Assembly: GCA_963921935.1 (NCBI GenBank) | Contig: OY998180.1 | Location: 210,482,744 to 210,546,743, forward strand | Source: Galeruca laticollis | Taxonomy: Eukaryota; Arthropoda; Insecta; Coleoptera; Chrysomelidae | Direction: 5' to 3' | Length of the DNA stretch: 64,000 bases | Shown: piece by piece, positions 46,249 through 56,930 of the stretch | Layout of the letters: every line of letters begins with the position of its first letter | Position numbering within the stretch: position 1 is the stretch's first letter | Translations under genes and position numbers: made by a program | The notes under the pieces: generated by a model | Told to the model about the DNA's origin: nothing | The model's input: the letters and a program-made list of their open reading frames with translations, nothing else | Databases searched by the model: none

Positions 46249-46440
46249 GTGGGGGTGCTAGCTTGAGTTTAAACTAGCACCCCCACTTTAAATAACGGTT
46301 TTTCATATAAAATGAGTGGGTACAAATTATTATCTTTTGGGTACAAATTGGTCCGTAATTCAAAGTTTAGATTTATGCCTATAAAATTTGATTTTGTCAA
46401 TGTGGGGGTGTTAGCTTGAGCTCAAGCCTAGCACCCCCAC
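46249..46440. repeat. Two 38-39-bp palindromes, right foldback arm
   Basis: 46249-46286 is GTGGGGGTGCTAGCTTGAG then TTTAAACTAGCACCCCCAC; 46402-46440 is GTGGGGGTGTTAGCTTGAG then CTCAAGCCTAGCACCCCCAC. Spacing 153 bp, the same as on the left arm. Decayed half-sites (CACTCCCACATTAAAACTC next to GCCAGCAC) occur in each right-arm repeat unit. Confidence 0.95.
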
Positions 46441-46568
46441 TTTAAATAGTGATTTTTCAGAAAAACTAAGTGGGTACAAATTCTAATTTTTTTAGTACAA
46501 ATTAGTTCTAAATTACTCATAAGTTTTTTTTAAATTTGAAAAAGTGGGGGTGTTAGCTTTACTGACGT

Positions 46569-47209
46569 GTGACATTGTTTTGAAGAACTTTTATGTTTTA
46601 TGCTGTTTGATAGAATAACCGATAAGAAATTCGGCGTGCACGTCAAATCTAGATTAAATTATTTTCCGATCACTTATATTGACGCAACTTTCACAAAGAC
46701 TATGTGTTTTTTTGTTTTTGAGTAATTCAGTAATATAATATCCTACATTTTCTTTTTTAAATAAACGGAAAATAATTTCGTTAATAAACTAATTTTTTAG
46801 ATCGCAAACTCTGCGACATTTATCGTTTGTGTATTTATATGATTTTGATTTGTATATTTGTTGTTTAGAGACTATTTATTTCTCGAACAATTACCGTATG
46901 ACTCGCCGTGTAGTGTTGAGTGATAATTTGTTTTATTGTTTTTATGTATATATTAATATTTTTGCGGTACCCGGCTATGCATGTACCCATATTGTAATTT
47001 TTTTGATTTTCTGTTCACTGACGCTGGTGAAATCTGTTAATAAACTGGTTAACATAATAAACCGCGTTTTAGTACTTCCCTAACCTCCACAGACACATTA
47101 CCGAAAATACCTCACTTTTTATAATTTCTCTCGCTTATCTCAGTTTTTGAAATTTTTCCTGTGAATTAAAATTTCTGGTGCCCTTTAATTACCTTTCCGG
47201 TTGATTAAC
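46569..47209. other. No gene recognised
   Basis: AT-rich flank of the foldback; the 84-codon frame at 46829-47083 has no recognisable motif. Confidence 0.45.
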
Positions 47210-47998
47210 TTTCCTAAAATAAACCCACGACTCTTAGCTCTCCAACCAAAACAAGAGTGCCGTTCGCATACATCTTAATTGTTTGTCGCCCGGAATCGTT
47301 TCAAATAATGTTACATCAATATTGTATTTTTCCAATTCTCTTGCCCTTTCTTCCATTTTACCAATTTTTAATAGAGTTTTAATATTCCAAGTGACTATTT
47401 TTAAAAGTTGGCCTTTAGTTTTTTTACTTTATTTCTTTTTTGTTTGACTTTTTATTTTCATTTTTACTTATTTTACCTTGATATTTTCATATTGTTTCAA
47501 ATTGTTCATACTTAATATTTTTATTATCAGCATTTGTTTTCCCATTCCACATATCTCTAGTTTTATTACAACTACAACTACTACTACCATCCCCACCCCT
47601 ACTACTATAATTACTAATATTAATCTTATAACTAATTTCGTTGTCCTTCATTGTATCCTTTTCTTCTTTGTGGACTTGTTTACCCAACTGGTTTATATGT
47701 TTTTTGAAATTGATCCAGTTTGGCTGTTATTTCTTGCTAATTTCTTTAACTCTTCTGTTCTTCTTCCTCATCTTCTTCTGGCGATCTTTCACTAAATGTT
47801 CTTGTTTCTTTCCTCTGCGGTGTACGTTTGTTGTTGGATTGTGCTTCTCCTTCCGTTATCTTACTCAAGCTTTCTACCGTGTATGCTTCTCGAACTATCT
47901 TTAATTTGTTATATGTAATATATGCTCTGTGATCATTTTCTACTGCTTGTTTCATATGTGTTTTTAATATTTTTCTATGGTTCAGTATTTCTCTAGAG
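47210..47998 (-). mobile_element. LINE fragment: end of ORF1 and start of endonuclease domain
   Basis: On the minus strand, 47746-47998 continues an ORF1-like protein (HMKQAVENDHRAYITYNKLK, IVREAYTVESLSKITEGEAQ, then an acidic tail SPEEDEEEEQKS). About 47280-47420 reads KIVTWNIKTLLKIGKMEERA and ELEKYNID in broken frames, the start of an AP-endonuclease domain. The ORF1 part is cut off at 47999 by the hAT and resumes at 50337. Confidence 0.6.
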
Positions 47999-50336
47999 CA
48001 GCCATGTCAAACTCAAAGTCACTGGTTGGCCAAAAGCATGAAGACCATAGACTAGGTGGGCCGCAAAACCTAATCTTAAAGAAGACAAACTACTGAAAAT
48101 CTTAACGAAAAAAAGTACTATTATGTTAGAAGTATACTTATTAAATTTCCAATAAAAAGGACATTACAAAAACTTACAAACATTAACTTCTTTTGCCAGA
48201 TATTTGACATCTTTTGTCTTTAATTAAGTTGTCTATTTGTGGCGTGAATTTATCGGCGGAAATAACTTTTAAAACTGCGTCCAAGTGTGCGTCTGTCAAT
48301 CGCGATCTTGCGGGAGATTTGTTTCCTTTCATCAAAGAAAATAATTGTTCACACTTATAGGTACTTCCAAACATTGACAGGATTTTACAGGCAAGTTTTC
48401 TCATTTCTTGGTATTGAAAAGGCAAGTACTTATAAAATTCGAATGTACCAACACTATCAAATTTTTCTTTTAAATGGGTTTGACACTGAATCTCAATCAC
48501 TTCCATCTGCAAGTGAGGGGGAACTTTATCAATATCGATAGTGAAAAGACCAGTAAATAAAGAAAAATTGTTTTCTTGGGACTTAAAATCCTGAAAACGC
48601 TTTTCAAATTCTGACAGAAGGCTTCCCATTTTCTCTGTATACATTTTGTATGATATTGGGCCACTTGTACTTTCCTGATACGCCTTGCAAGTCGGAAAAT
48701 GTGACAGATTATCCACCGCTAACTGGTTTTTCCACAACATCATCCTACACTTGAAAGCTTTAACATGATCATGCATATCTGTTATAGCTTGACGTGGTCC
48801 TTGCAATTTTGTATTTAAGTCCGACAAGTGTTTTGTGATGTCTTCAATAAATGAAAAATCTTGTAAAAAAGGTACGTCGGATAATAAGCTGACATCTTGT
48901 TCTTTCACTTCCATGGAAAGGCGTATTTCTTCTTTGAGTTTCCAAAACCGATCGAGAACCATAGAACACGAAAGCCATCGCACTTCTGCATAATAAGGTA
49001 AACCAGTGTACTCGCTTTCGAAATCACGTAAAAACGCAGAAAGCTCGCTGATTCAAGCCTGACCTTATGAAGTTTGTCATTTTTTTCACTGACTTTAAAA
49101 CGCTTTCCAACTTGATCACTTTTGAGCATAAAACTTCTTGGTGGATTATGCAATGAACATGATGAAAATCTGTTTTGTCACTGCCCGTTTCTCTGATATT
49201 TGTTTGTAATATTTTAATGAAGCCATTATTTACTCCAGTCATTGAAGGAGCTCCGTCTGTTGCAACGGAATACAGTTTTGACAAATCTAAATTGTACTTT
49301 TGTAGAAGTCCATAAACAGCATTGAAAATATCCTCCCCAGTTGTTGTATCATGCAATGGTACTAATTCCAGTAATTCTTCATAAACGTTGATATCTCTAT
49401 CAACAGCACGAAGAAAAACAGCGAGTTGCGCCACACCACACACATCTGTACTTTGGTCACAGGCAATAGAAAATGCAATGAAAGAGTCTGATTTTGTTTT
49501 TATCTGTTCGCTTATATTGGCAGCCAACTCGGTAACTCTTTCAGCGACAGTATTCCGGGACAAGGATATTTTTTGAAAAGCCTTCACGCTCCCGGGACTT
49601 ACAATTTCCGCGGCCTTTACAAGGCACTCTTTTATAAATTCACCTTCAACAAATGGTTTTGAGTGTTTTGCGATCAACTCCGACAGTACGTAGCTCGCTT
49701 GAACGGCACATTCATTTTCTTGCTTTGGACGTGTAAACATAAGCTGTTGATCTTTTAACCGTGATTTTAACTCTTTTAACTTTTCGTTTCTAATCATGCC
49801 TGTATACTTGTCAAACTTAGTTTTATGACTATCATAGTGACGTTTTATATTATATAATTTTGGGACACCGACTGTACTGTTACAAATCAAGCAAATAATT
49901 TTTTCTTTCACTTCACAGCAAAAAAAACTCTAATTCCCACTTTTCTTGAAATATACGATGCTCATCTCCAAGTTTCCTTTTACTTCCACTTGGTTTTGAA
50001 ACAGACATGTTAAAAACTTTATCCGAAATAAATAACAATAAGTACTGTTACGTGTTGTAACAATAAGTACGCAACTAAACTCGCAATTCTATCGCAACTG
50101 ACTCATAACTGACTGAACAACTGAACTCAATCGAGCGGTATTGGCTTATATACGGATTGTTTATTGTTATTTCTCGACAGTTCTTTCCAGAATGTTCAGG
50201 TAACGTCATCTGTGTTCTCGCGCGATAGAACTTTCCGGAACAAGCCAGGCTTTTAGGCTGAGCGCGCATCTTAGTTCATCATCACAGTACTTTATTTTCG
50301 GTTTTTAACAGGCTCGCGGGCCGCATTACATGGCTG
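47999..50336 (-). mobile_element. hAT transposon (GTF2IRD2-like group)
   Basis: Ends: CAGCCATGTCAAACTCA at 47999 and, inverted, CAGCCATGTAATGCGGCCCG at 50336. The GGCC-rich subterminal sequence (GGTGGGCCGCAAAACC; CTCGCGGGCCGC) is typical of this group. No 8-bp duplication is visible (CTCTAGAG against TTTTCAAA), so a flank has changed or been deleted. It splits a LINE ORF1. Length 2338 bp. Confidence 0.8.
48183..50008 (-). pseudogene. hAT transposase, GTF2IRD2/EPM2AIP1-like, two frameshifts
   Basis: The start MSVSKPSGSKRKLGDEHRIF at 50008 leads to a T-run near 49915 where one base has shifted the frame (the other frame gives FFCCEVKEKIICLICN). The zinc-finger CLICNSTVGVPKLYNIKRHY and DSH follows. 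Catalytic motifs: FSIACDQSTDVCG (Asp), YSVATDGAPSMTGVNNGF (Asp), HHVHCIIHQEVLCSK, and after a second shift near 49040 EVRWLSCSMVLDRFW. The C-terminus has GSTYKCEQLFSLMKGNKS and RSRLTDAHLDAVLKVI, the dimerisation part with the catalytic Glu in KCEQLF. Total about 608 codons. Only two clear lesions are seen, so it was inactivated fairly recently. Confidence 0.88.
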
Positions 50337-50790
50337 TTTTCAAAATTAAGTTTCTTGGTTGACCTCATTATTTCTTGTTTCTTATTCCACTCTTTTATTT
50401 CTATTAACATAGGCCTTGTCTTGTTATTTCCTGTGGTTTCAATTCTTATTTCACTTATCATCTATATTAACTTCTATTTTCTCCATTATCTCTTCAACTT
50501 TCAGTTTCATCTGTAGGGTGTCTTCCTCTTATTCTTCCTCTATCACAAATGCTACGATTTTATTCTTTCGTGTTTCTTTCTTCAATTGTTCTATTCTTTT
50601 ATCCTGTTCTGACATAATTTTTCTTAACTCGGTGTTTTCTTCCTTTAAGATTTGGTTTTCCACCGTCATCCTTCTTAACTCTTTATGTATCTCGTCTAAT
50701 TTTCCTTCTAAATTTGTCTCCATATTTTTTATTTGCTGTTGTATATTTTCTAAAATTGACTCTATAGTGTTCTATAGAGTTGTGTTGTGA
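50337..50790 (-). mobile_element. LINE ORF1 fragment with coiled coil (other side of hAT insertion)
   Basis: On the minus strand 50529-50723 reads METNLEGKLDEIHKELRRMT, VENQILKEENTELRKIMSEQ, DKRIEQLKKETRKNKIVAF. It has leucines at heptad spacing, a coiled coil followed by the RKNKIV stretch typical of LINE ORF1 or pre-endonuclease proteins. TRPMLIEIKEWNKKQEIMRS follows closer to the hAT. It connects to 47998. Confidence 0.6.
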
Positions 50791-51411
50791 TTCGAACTTC
50801 AACCCCTATACAGACTACTACGGGTGCTATTGTTTTCTTTAAAGTAAATTTCTTAGTCCGGATCTGTTTATTAATTAAAGTTAGTTTTATACCACTGAAT
50901 ATGTTAATTTTTGAAGAGCTAATTTTCTGTTTATCACTCCCAGGAATATGAATGAATAATCTTTGAATTAGGTTTAGATGAACAAACTATCAAACACCAT
51001 TGCAAGATGGACATTGTTTGTATTATATTTGCTTGTTTTTCTGTTGGCGCATGATTGCACCTGCTTTCCTCCATATTGGCCAACAATAAGAAATAAAAAT
51101 ACCAAATTGAAGTAAACTTTTTAGTTTCCGGCCGTGAATCTAGATGGCGTTAGAAAACGTTTATTTCGCCAATCTAAGTGTCCAGTGCCTGATCCGATAT
51201 AATGCTGCCAAAACAATATTCTAAATGGACTTAAAACTACATATTTCCGTAATTCTGTATTGCGAAATTGCGATAGCGTGAACATATAAAAGCGTATATC
51301 AAAAATTGTAAAACTGAAACTGTCTAGCAGTTGGTGAAATACATTTAGAAAGGAAAATATAGATTTTGCTAATGTAATTCAGTAATCGACTCACAGCTGG
51401 TGGAGTAATTC
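50791..51411. other. No gene recognised
   Basis: Flank between the LINE fragment and the next transposon. No coding signal. Confidence 0.45.
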
Positions 51412-53827
51412 CACCGCCCTACAAAATTTAAAAAAAGTTTGTTGCCAAGTATTTTTGAACGAATTTAGGGTAATTTAGGTCTGCTGCATTCAAAAATAAA
51501 AGCAGTTTTTCCAAATTGGCTCTAGTTTTTGAGGTAATGGATACATAATTTTTTAAGGAATTTAGCAGAAACGAGAGTTCGACCCTGTTTAGTGAGCGTA
51601 CCATGTGCCGACTGCTGATCACGTGATCAGTGCGTGCACTTGTGTCTCTTGATTTTAACTGTCAGTTCAGCGTAAGCAGTTCTTCTACTAAGACTTAGCG
51701 TCGGGGTTATTGTGCTTTTCTTACGTATTTTGTGTATTTAGTTCTTATTGCCTACCTAGTGAAGTTATTTAAATTTAATAGACGTCAAGTGGAAGGTAGG
51801 AGTACATGTGACGAATATTTGTACCTATATTTTTAACTAAAGTTACTCTTTTTTCAGAGGAATGAGTTCTTCACGCAGAAGCTGTTTGAACAGCCTTAAT
51901 GTCTTCTGCCACATTTGTGGCGAATATACTGTAGCGAAACAAAGAAAAAATATCACAGATTTTGTTAGACAAACTTATCAAGCTTATTTCGGCGACCAAG
52001 ACAAGTCCTGGGCTCCCCATATAGTGTGCAAAACGTGTGTCGAATGTTTACGACAGTGGTCAAACGAAAAAAGAAAAAGTTTGAAATTTGGTGTGTCCAT
52101 GGTGTGAAGAGAACCTAAAAACCACCATGATGATTGTTATTTTGTTTAGTTAATGTAAAAGGTTTTAACAAATACAAGAAAGGCAAATGGGATCCTGATT
52201 TAGAATCAGCAGGAAGACCTGTGCCACATAGCGAAGAGATTCCCGTACCAGTATATACAACACTGCCAGATGTTCTGATGGCGGAAGAAGAAGAAGAAAT
52301 CAAGTACCAGTAAAGTAGCAAAGGAAGTGAATATGAGCAGGAAATACAATCAACACCACAGCAGTTCTTTCAAGAAGAACTGAATGACCTGATACGGGAT
52401 CTCGGTCTATCAAAGCAAGCATCTGAACTTCTGGCATCCAGATTAAAAGAAAAAAACTGTCTACAACCAGATATAAAAATAACCATTTATAGAACACGAG
52501 ATGTGAAGCTTGTTCCTTACCTTAGCCAATATGAAGATCATATTTATTGCAACAACATTCCCAGACTTTTTCGTCAAATGGGAATACAATTTGTTCCAGG
52601 TGATTGGCGACTATTCATAGACAGTTCCAGTAGAAGCTTAAAGTGTGTTTTGCTACACAATGGCAACCGATATGCGTCAATTCCTATCGCCCACTCAACA
52701 AAACTTAAGGAAGAATATCAAAACATCAAGTTGGTATTACAGAAACTATCCTATGAAGAACATCAGTTTTCCATTTGTGTTGATCTAAAAATGGCCAACT
52801 TCTTGCTTGGGCAGCAAGGTGGGTACACAAAATATCCTTGTTTTATCTGCTTGTGGGATAGTAGGGCGAAGCAAGATCATTGGAATATGGTTAATTGGCC
52901 AATAAGACAAAATATGACTGTAGGAACAGCAAATGTCATAAACGAACCATTGGTTGACCGTGAACAAAGCATTCTCCCACCGCTCCACATCAAGTTAGGA
53001 CTAAAGAAACAATTTGTTAAGGCTTTGAGTAAAGATGGCGAGTTCTTCAAATACATTTGTAGATCGTTTCTTAGGCTAAGTATGAAAAAGCTAAAAGCGG
53101 GTATTTTTGATGGCCCTCAAATTCGCAAACTTATTAAGGACTCTAATTTTACAAATCACATGACGACACTTGAAGCTGCTGCTTGGTGTAGCATTGTTAT
53201 GGTAGTTAAACATTTATTGGGTAATCACAAAGCGGACAATTACGAGGAATTAGTGCAACAGATGTTATTAAACTTTAAAAACTTGGGTACTAATATGAGT
53301 ATTAAAGTACACTTTCTTCACAGCCACTTGGATAAATTTCCCGACAATCTTGGCAATTTCAGTGGGGAACAAGGGGAACAGTTCCACCAGGATATAATGG
53401 AGATGGAGGTAAGGTATCAGGGCAGATGGGATCATCATATGATGGTAGACTATTGTTGGAGTCTCCAACGTGATGTACCTGACGGACCTCATAAAAGAAA
53501 ATCCTACAAAAAGAGCTTCTTTCCTACGAATTAGATGTAGTTTTTTAAATTAAATTATTTCTTTGCTGTTATACCTAATCAATAAATGAATTTTATTATT
53601 TTTTCGTTTCTCTTTTTTTGAAACCACTTTATTTCTTACTAAAAGTTGCTTATAAGGGCTATTGGTCTATTAAATTGATATTTTTCTCTATCTTATCATA
53701 TTTTGATAATATATCTCTAAAATTAGAGCCAATTCACCTAAATGGACTTCAAATTCGTGATCAGTACCACGAAATTACCTAGAAATCTCCCAAATATTGT
53801 TGACAATAAAATTAGTGTTGATCAGTG
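51412..53827 (+). mobile_element. DNA transposon, zinc-finger/DDE-like family, copy A
   Basis: Imperfect inverted repeats flank the gene: GTAATTTAGG ... AATTGGCTCTA ... GAG at 51469-51545 and its inverse at about 53710-53790 (GTAATTT, AATTGGCTCTAATTTTAGAG). The right end is probably CAGTG at 53827, followed by TTA, matching copy B (CACAG ends, TTA duplication). The left end is uncertain (CACCG at 51412 is my best guess, without a TTA). Confidence 0.55.
51862..53534 (+). pseudogene. Transposase-like protein with ZAD-like zinc finger and DDE-like core, copy A
   Basis: A 62-nt 5'-UTR intron (51796-51857, GTAGGA ... TTTTTTCAG) precedes ATG at 51862. N-terminal C-x2-C (FCHICGEYT) and C-x2-C (VCKTCVECL), about 40 residues apart, resemble a ZAD finger. 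A second motif NHHDDCYF(C) follows. The core has WRLFIDSSSRSLKCVLLHNG, FSICVDLKMANFLLGQQ, PCFICLWDSRAKQDHW, LPPLHIKLGLKKQFVKAL, and FLHSHLDKFPDNLG with GEQGEQFHQDI. FIDSS, VDLK and EQGEQ supply candidate D-D-E residues (inference). Lesions: TGA at 52105-52107 in MV-stop-REP (copy B has MIWREQ), a shift near 52140, and TAA near 52313. The long final frame 52503-53534 is intact. Related proteins are, as I recall, widespread in arthropods and Hydra. Confidence 0.8.
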
Positions 53828-54296
53828 TTATTATTATTCCTGATTTATGCTCATCTAAATGTATATACAGATCACCCCATAATTATATTTTTGAATGATT
53901 GACATTGTTAAATTACGGCAGTGATAACATAGCCGCTAGTTTCTCCAGTTCGCGATTTCACAAGGATTTTTAAGCTCATTATTCCACTAACTTAGTAGAA
54001 AGTACGGATTAAATTCCACTAAAATGTTGAACTAATTAAAAGTACTATTACGCATACCTACTAATTGATAGTAAAAGTGTTACGAGAATTCGTGCATTAC
54101 AATTAATATTTGTATACAAATAACATCTTTATTAATCTTACATAATCGCTTATTTGTCTAATGTTGTTGATATATGATAGAGTACATAGATATGTGTATA
54201 GAATTAACATAAAGACAGTGTACCCACGAATAAGTAAATATATACTCAAGCAGTACATAATTTACGATCACTAAATACAATGCGACAACTTTTAGT
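53828..54296. other. No gene recognised
   Basis: AT-rich spacer between copy A and the LINE tail at 54297. Confidence 0.45.
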
Positions 54297-54541
54297 TTAT
54301 TATTATTATTATTATTTTTTATTTCTTTGAGCTTCGTTTGCTTTGGCCATTAGCCATTTTCATTTCTTTTTACAAAGTGCTTATGTACTAGATTTATATT
54401 TTTCTAAATACGTTGCAGGTAGATAATGGCTTTTCAAAATATCAGCGCTTTTAAGTCTGTATCCAATCCGTCAATCACCTTCTGAAGTTGAAATTTCCTA
54501 CATTTGAATAGGTTTTCTACAGTTAGGCGTGTTTTACATGC
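54297..54541 (-). mobile_element. LINE 3' end (terminal peptide, (AAT)n tail), left of hAT insertion
   Basis: On the minus strand CEACKTRLTVENLFKCRKFQ then LQKVIDGLDTDLKALIF-stop is the C-terminal Cys/His tail of an RNase H-bearing LINE. It is followed by a short 3' UTR and an (AAT)n tail, seen as (ATT)n at 54296-54315. The frame is interrupted by the hAT at its TTCACATT target and continues at 60069. Confidence 0.7.
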
Positions 54542-54695
54542 TTCACATTCAGGGTCGGATTAAGACATTAGAGCGCCCTAGGCTGACATCAGTTTGGCGC
54601 CTCTAAACTAGGAAAGTAAAAATATAAATACAAGTAAAATAAAACGCGTTTCACAAAATATATATATGTATTTGTGAAAATGTACAAATCGATTA

Positions 54696-56930
54696 CACAG
54701 GTCTGCGAAAAATTTTTTTTTGTCAGCTGCATGAGATATTTTTACTGAATTATATGTTTTAAAGTGCGCTGATTTCAAAAGTGATGGACATTTTTTTCTA
54801 TCACATAAGGATTTTTTGCAAATTCAAACACAAAAAATTGCTTAAATCACTCCTTTATTCAAAATTTTCAAACAATAAATATTTTTTTAAAGCAAATTAA
54901 ACATTACTTTGATAAATATACTTATTCACGTTCTTTATGACACCTCTTCTTCTTTTCCTTGATACTTTGACGAGTCCTTTTCCGATTTCCATCTTCAGTT
55001 TCTCGCTTAAGCAGCTAACAGTAGTCAGCAAGTATAGTGACATCCTATCGCCCTTGGTACCTTCTCTCGATATCACGGACATCCTGGTGAAATCGCTCCC
55101 CCTGCTCTTCACTGTAAACTCCCAGGTTTTCGGGAAAATAGTCTATGTGAGAGTGTAAAAAATGGACCTTCAAGCTCATCTTGCAGCCTTGAGCTTTGTA
55201 TGCTGCTAGCGTCCGTTGCACAATGGTTTTATAGTTAGGATCCTTAGTATTTCCCAAAAACTTTCGCACTACGTCCTTGAACGATACCCAAGCTTCTTTT
55301 TCCTTCTCATTCATAGTTTACACAAATGAAGAGTCCATTAAAAGTTTTCTTATGTCGGGGCCGGTGAAAACTCCCTCTTTCAACTTTGCTTCTGACAGCT
55401 TCGGGAATATTGTACATAAATATTTGAAACAGTCTCCATCCTTTTGCAGCGATTTTACAAATTGTTTCATCAACCCCATTTTGATATGGAGAGGGGGCAA
55501 CAAAACCTTTTCTGGTGGTACCAAGGTAGTGTTTATAACATTTTTCTCTCCCGGTTTTAAAGTTTCTCGGGATGGCCAATCACTTTTTTTCCAGTGCTGT
55601 TCTCTGGCTCTACTATCCCACAAGCATAAGAAGCATGGGTATTTGGTATGGCCTGACTGCTGACCCAAAAACATTGTCAGTATTTTGAAGTCCTCACAAA
55701 TCATCCATTGATGGTCTTCATACTTGATTTTTTCCAGGATAATGGCCAAATCTTTATAATCTTCTTTCTTATGCACAGAATGTCCAATCGGAATCGAGGC
55801 AAATTTATTTCCATTGTGCAATAATACTGCTTTAAGGTTAGTCTTAGATGAGTCAATGAATAGGCGCCATTCAGATGAGTCATACTTTATATCAAAGCGA
55901 TGTATGAGTTCTTCCACATTATTGCAGAAAACTAAATTTCCTTCTTTTGAGAAAAACTGGGTAAATTCTTTTTTTCGGTGTCTGTATCAGTAGAAAGAAG
56001 TGCCAGGTGATAAAAGGTTTTTATTTTTTAATCTAGAACCTAACAGTTCGGCTGCATCTTTTGAAAGACCTAAATCTCTTACTAAATCATTGAGCTCACC
56101 TTGAGAAAATAGTTGAGGCCCTCCATCTTCGTCAAAAGATAAATCTGAGCTTGATTCACCCAGAGGAGGTAATGTAGCTTCGTCCTCCAACTCACTAGGG
56201 TATTCATTCAAACTGGAAGGTGGCTGCGGGATGATATCTCGGAGCTATAGGACGTATACCTGAGTCAACATTAGGATATCATATGTTTTTTTTGTTTTTT
56301 GAATTGAATCCCTTTACGTCAACTGAGCAGAGGTAGCAGTCAGTGGTGTGATTTTTCTGCTCACGCCATATCATGGAAATTCCAAATCGAAATACATTTT
56401 TCTTTCCCTTAAACCACAAACGAAGATCTTCTTCGCATCTTCTACACACCTTATGCAGGCCCATGGTTTATCTTGATCACCAAGTTTTAATTTAAAGTAG
56501 GCAAAATAAACTTTCCTTACAAAATCACTTATATTTCTCTGTTGACTTTTAATAGTGAATTCACCACAAATATAACAAAAACTGCTTGGAGAAACAACAC
56601 AACCCTTTGTAGCCATGATTAATAGACAACAGCACTGTTCACTTGAATATGAGTATGCCTACTTAGAGCGTTTCTTTGTTTCAAGCGATATACGTCATTT
56701 GACTTGTCTCAACATGTTAAAACATTCCCAATCCCACTAACAGCTCAGGTGGGTTTTCTCCATTATCAAATAAAAATCATATAGGTTTATTACCAATGAA
56801 CATAGATACTGCAACATACATAAAAACTTATGTGATATAATAATTTTAATATTTTTTCTGTTTTTGGGAGGTCAAAATCTGTAAGAAAATGTAAAAAAAT
56901 CCTATGCAGTTTTTTGGTCGCAGACCTGTG
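54696..56930 (-). mobile_element. DNA transposon, zinc-finger/DDE-like family, copy B (CACAG ends, TTA duplication)
   Basis: Both ends are CACAGGTCTGCGA (13 bp identical, inverted), with TTA at 54693-54695 and 56931-56933. The TTA is the reverse complement of the TAA stop codon of the host hAT transposase, so the insertion fell exactly on the stop. CACAG-type ends with 2-4-bp duplications are found in the CACTA/Mirage/Chapaev group; membership is inference. Length 2235 bp. Confidence 0.85.
54922..56616 (-). pseudogene. Transposase-like protein with ZAD-like zinc finger and DDE-like core, copy B
   Basis: Order matches copy A: FCYICGEFTIKSQQRNISDF, a frameshift near 56462, VCRRCEEDLRLWFKG, ISMIWREQKNHTTDCYLC, and the acidic stretch GESSSDLSFDEDGGPQLFSQ with LNDLVRDLGLSKDAAELL. 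Then WRLFIDSSKTNLKAVLLHNG, WMICEDFKILTMFLGQQ, PCFLCLWDSRAREQHW, LPPLHIKMGLMKQFVKSL, KVHFLHSHIDYFPENLG, EEQGERFHQDVRDIERRYQG. Stops: TGA 55987-55989 (FY-stop-YRH), TAA near 55318, TAG 55045-55047 (GR-stop-DV, where copy A has GRWDH) and TAG 55015-55017 (YC-stop-LL, where copy A has YCWSL). Beyond these the frame runs to 54922. About half of core residues agree with copy A by eye, so the two are old relatives, not a recent duplication. Confidence 0.82.

Larger units (their letters stand above)
43177..46568. mobile_element. Foldback element with long repetitive inverted arms
   Basis: The ends are inverted repeats (ACGTCAGTAAAGCTAGCA at 43177; CTTTACTGACGT at 46557-46568). The left arm (43177 to about 43990) and right arm (about 44905-46568) share many blocks in inverse order: GGGTACAAATTAGTCCTA, AATGATATAATAATGAAAAA, GGTCTAATTTACTATCATC, CACTCCCACATTAAAACTC. 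The right arm contains several tandem iterations of a roughly 270-300-bp unit, so it is about twice the left arm. The central 900 bp (about 43990-44900) is unrelated and lacks a recognisable transposase. Long, internally repetitive inverted arms are the hallmark of FB- and Galileo-type foldback elements; no target duplication was found. Confidence 0.8.

Noticed and set aside
51862..53534. Domesticated host gene in copy A (long intact final frame)
   Set aside because: Two stops and a frameshift in the N-terminal half and inverted repeats around the gene favour a decayed transposon; domestication would need an intact start and expression.
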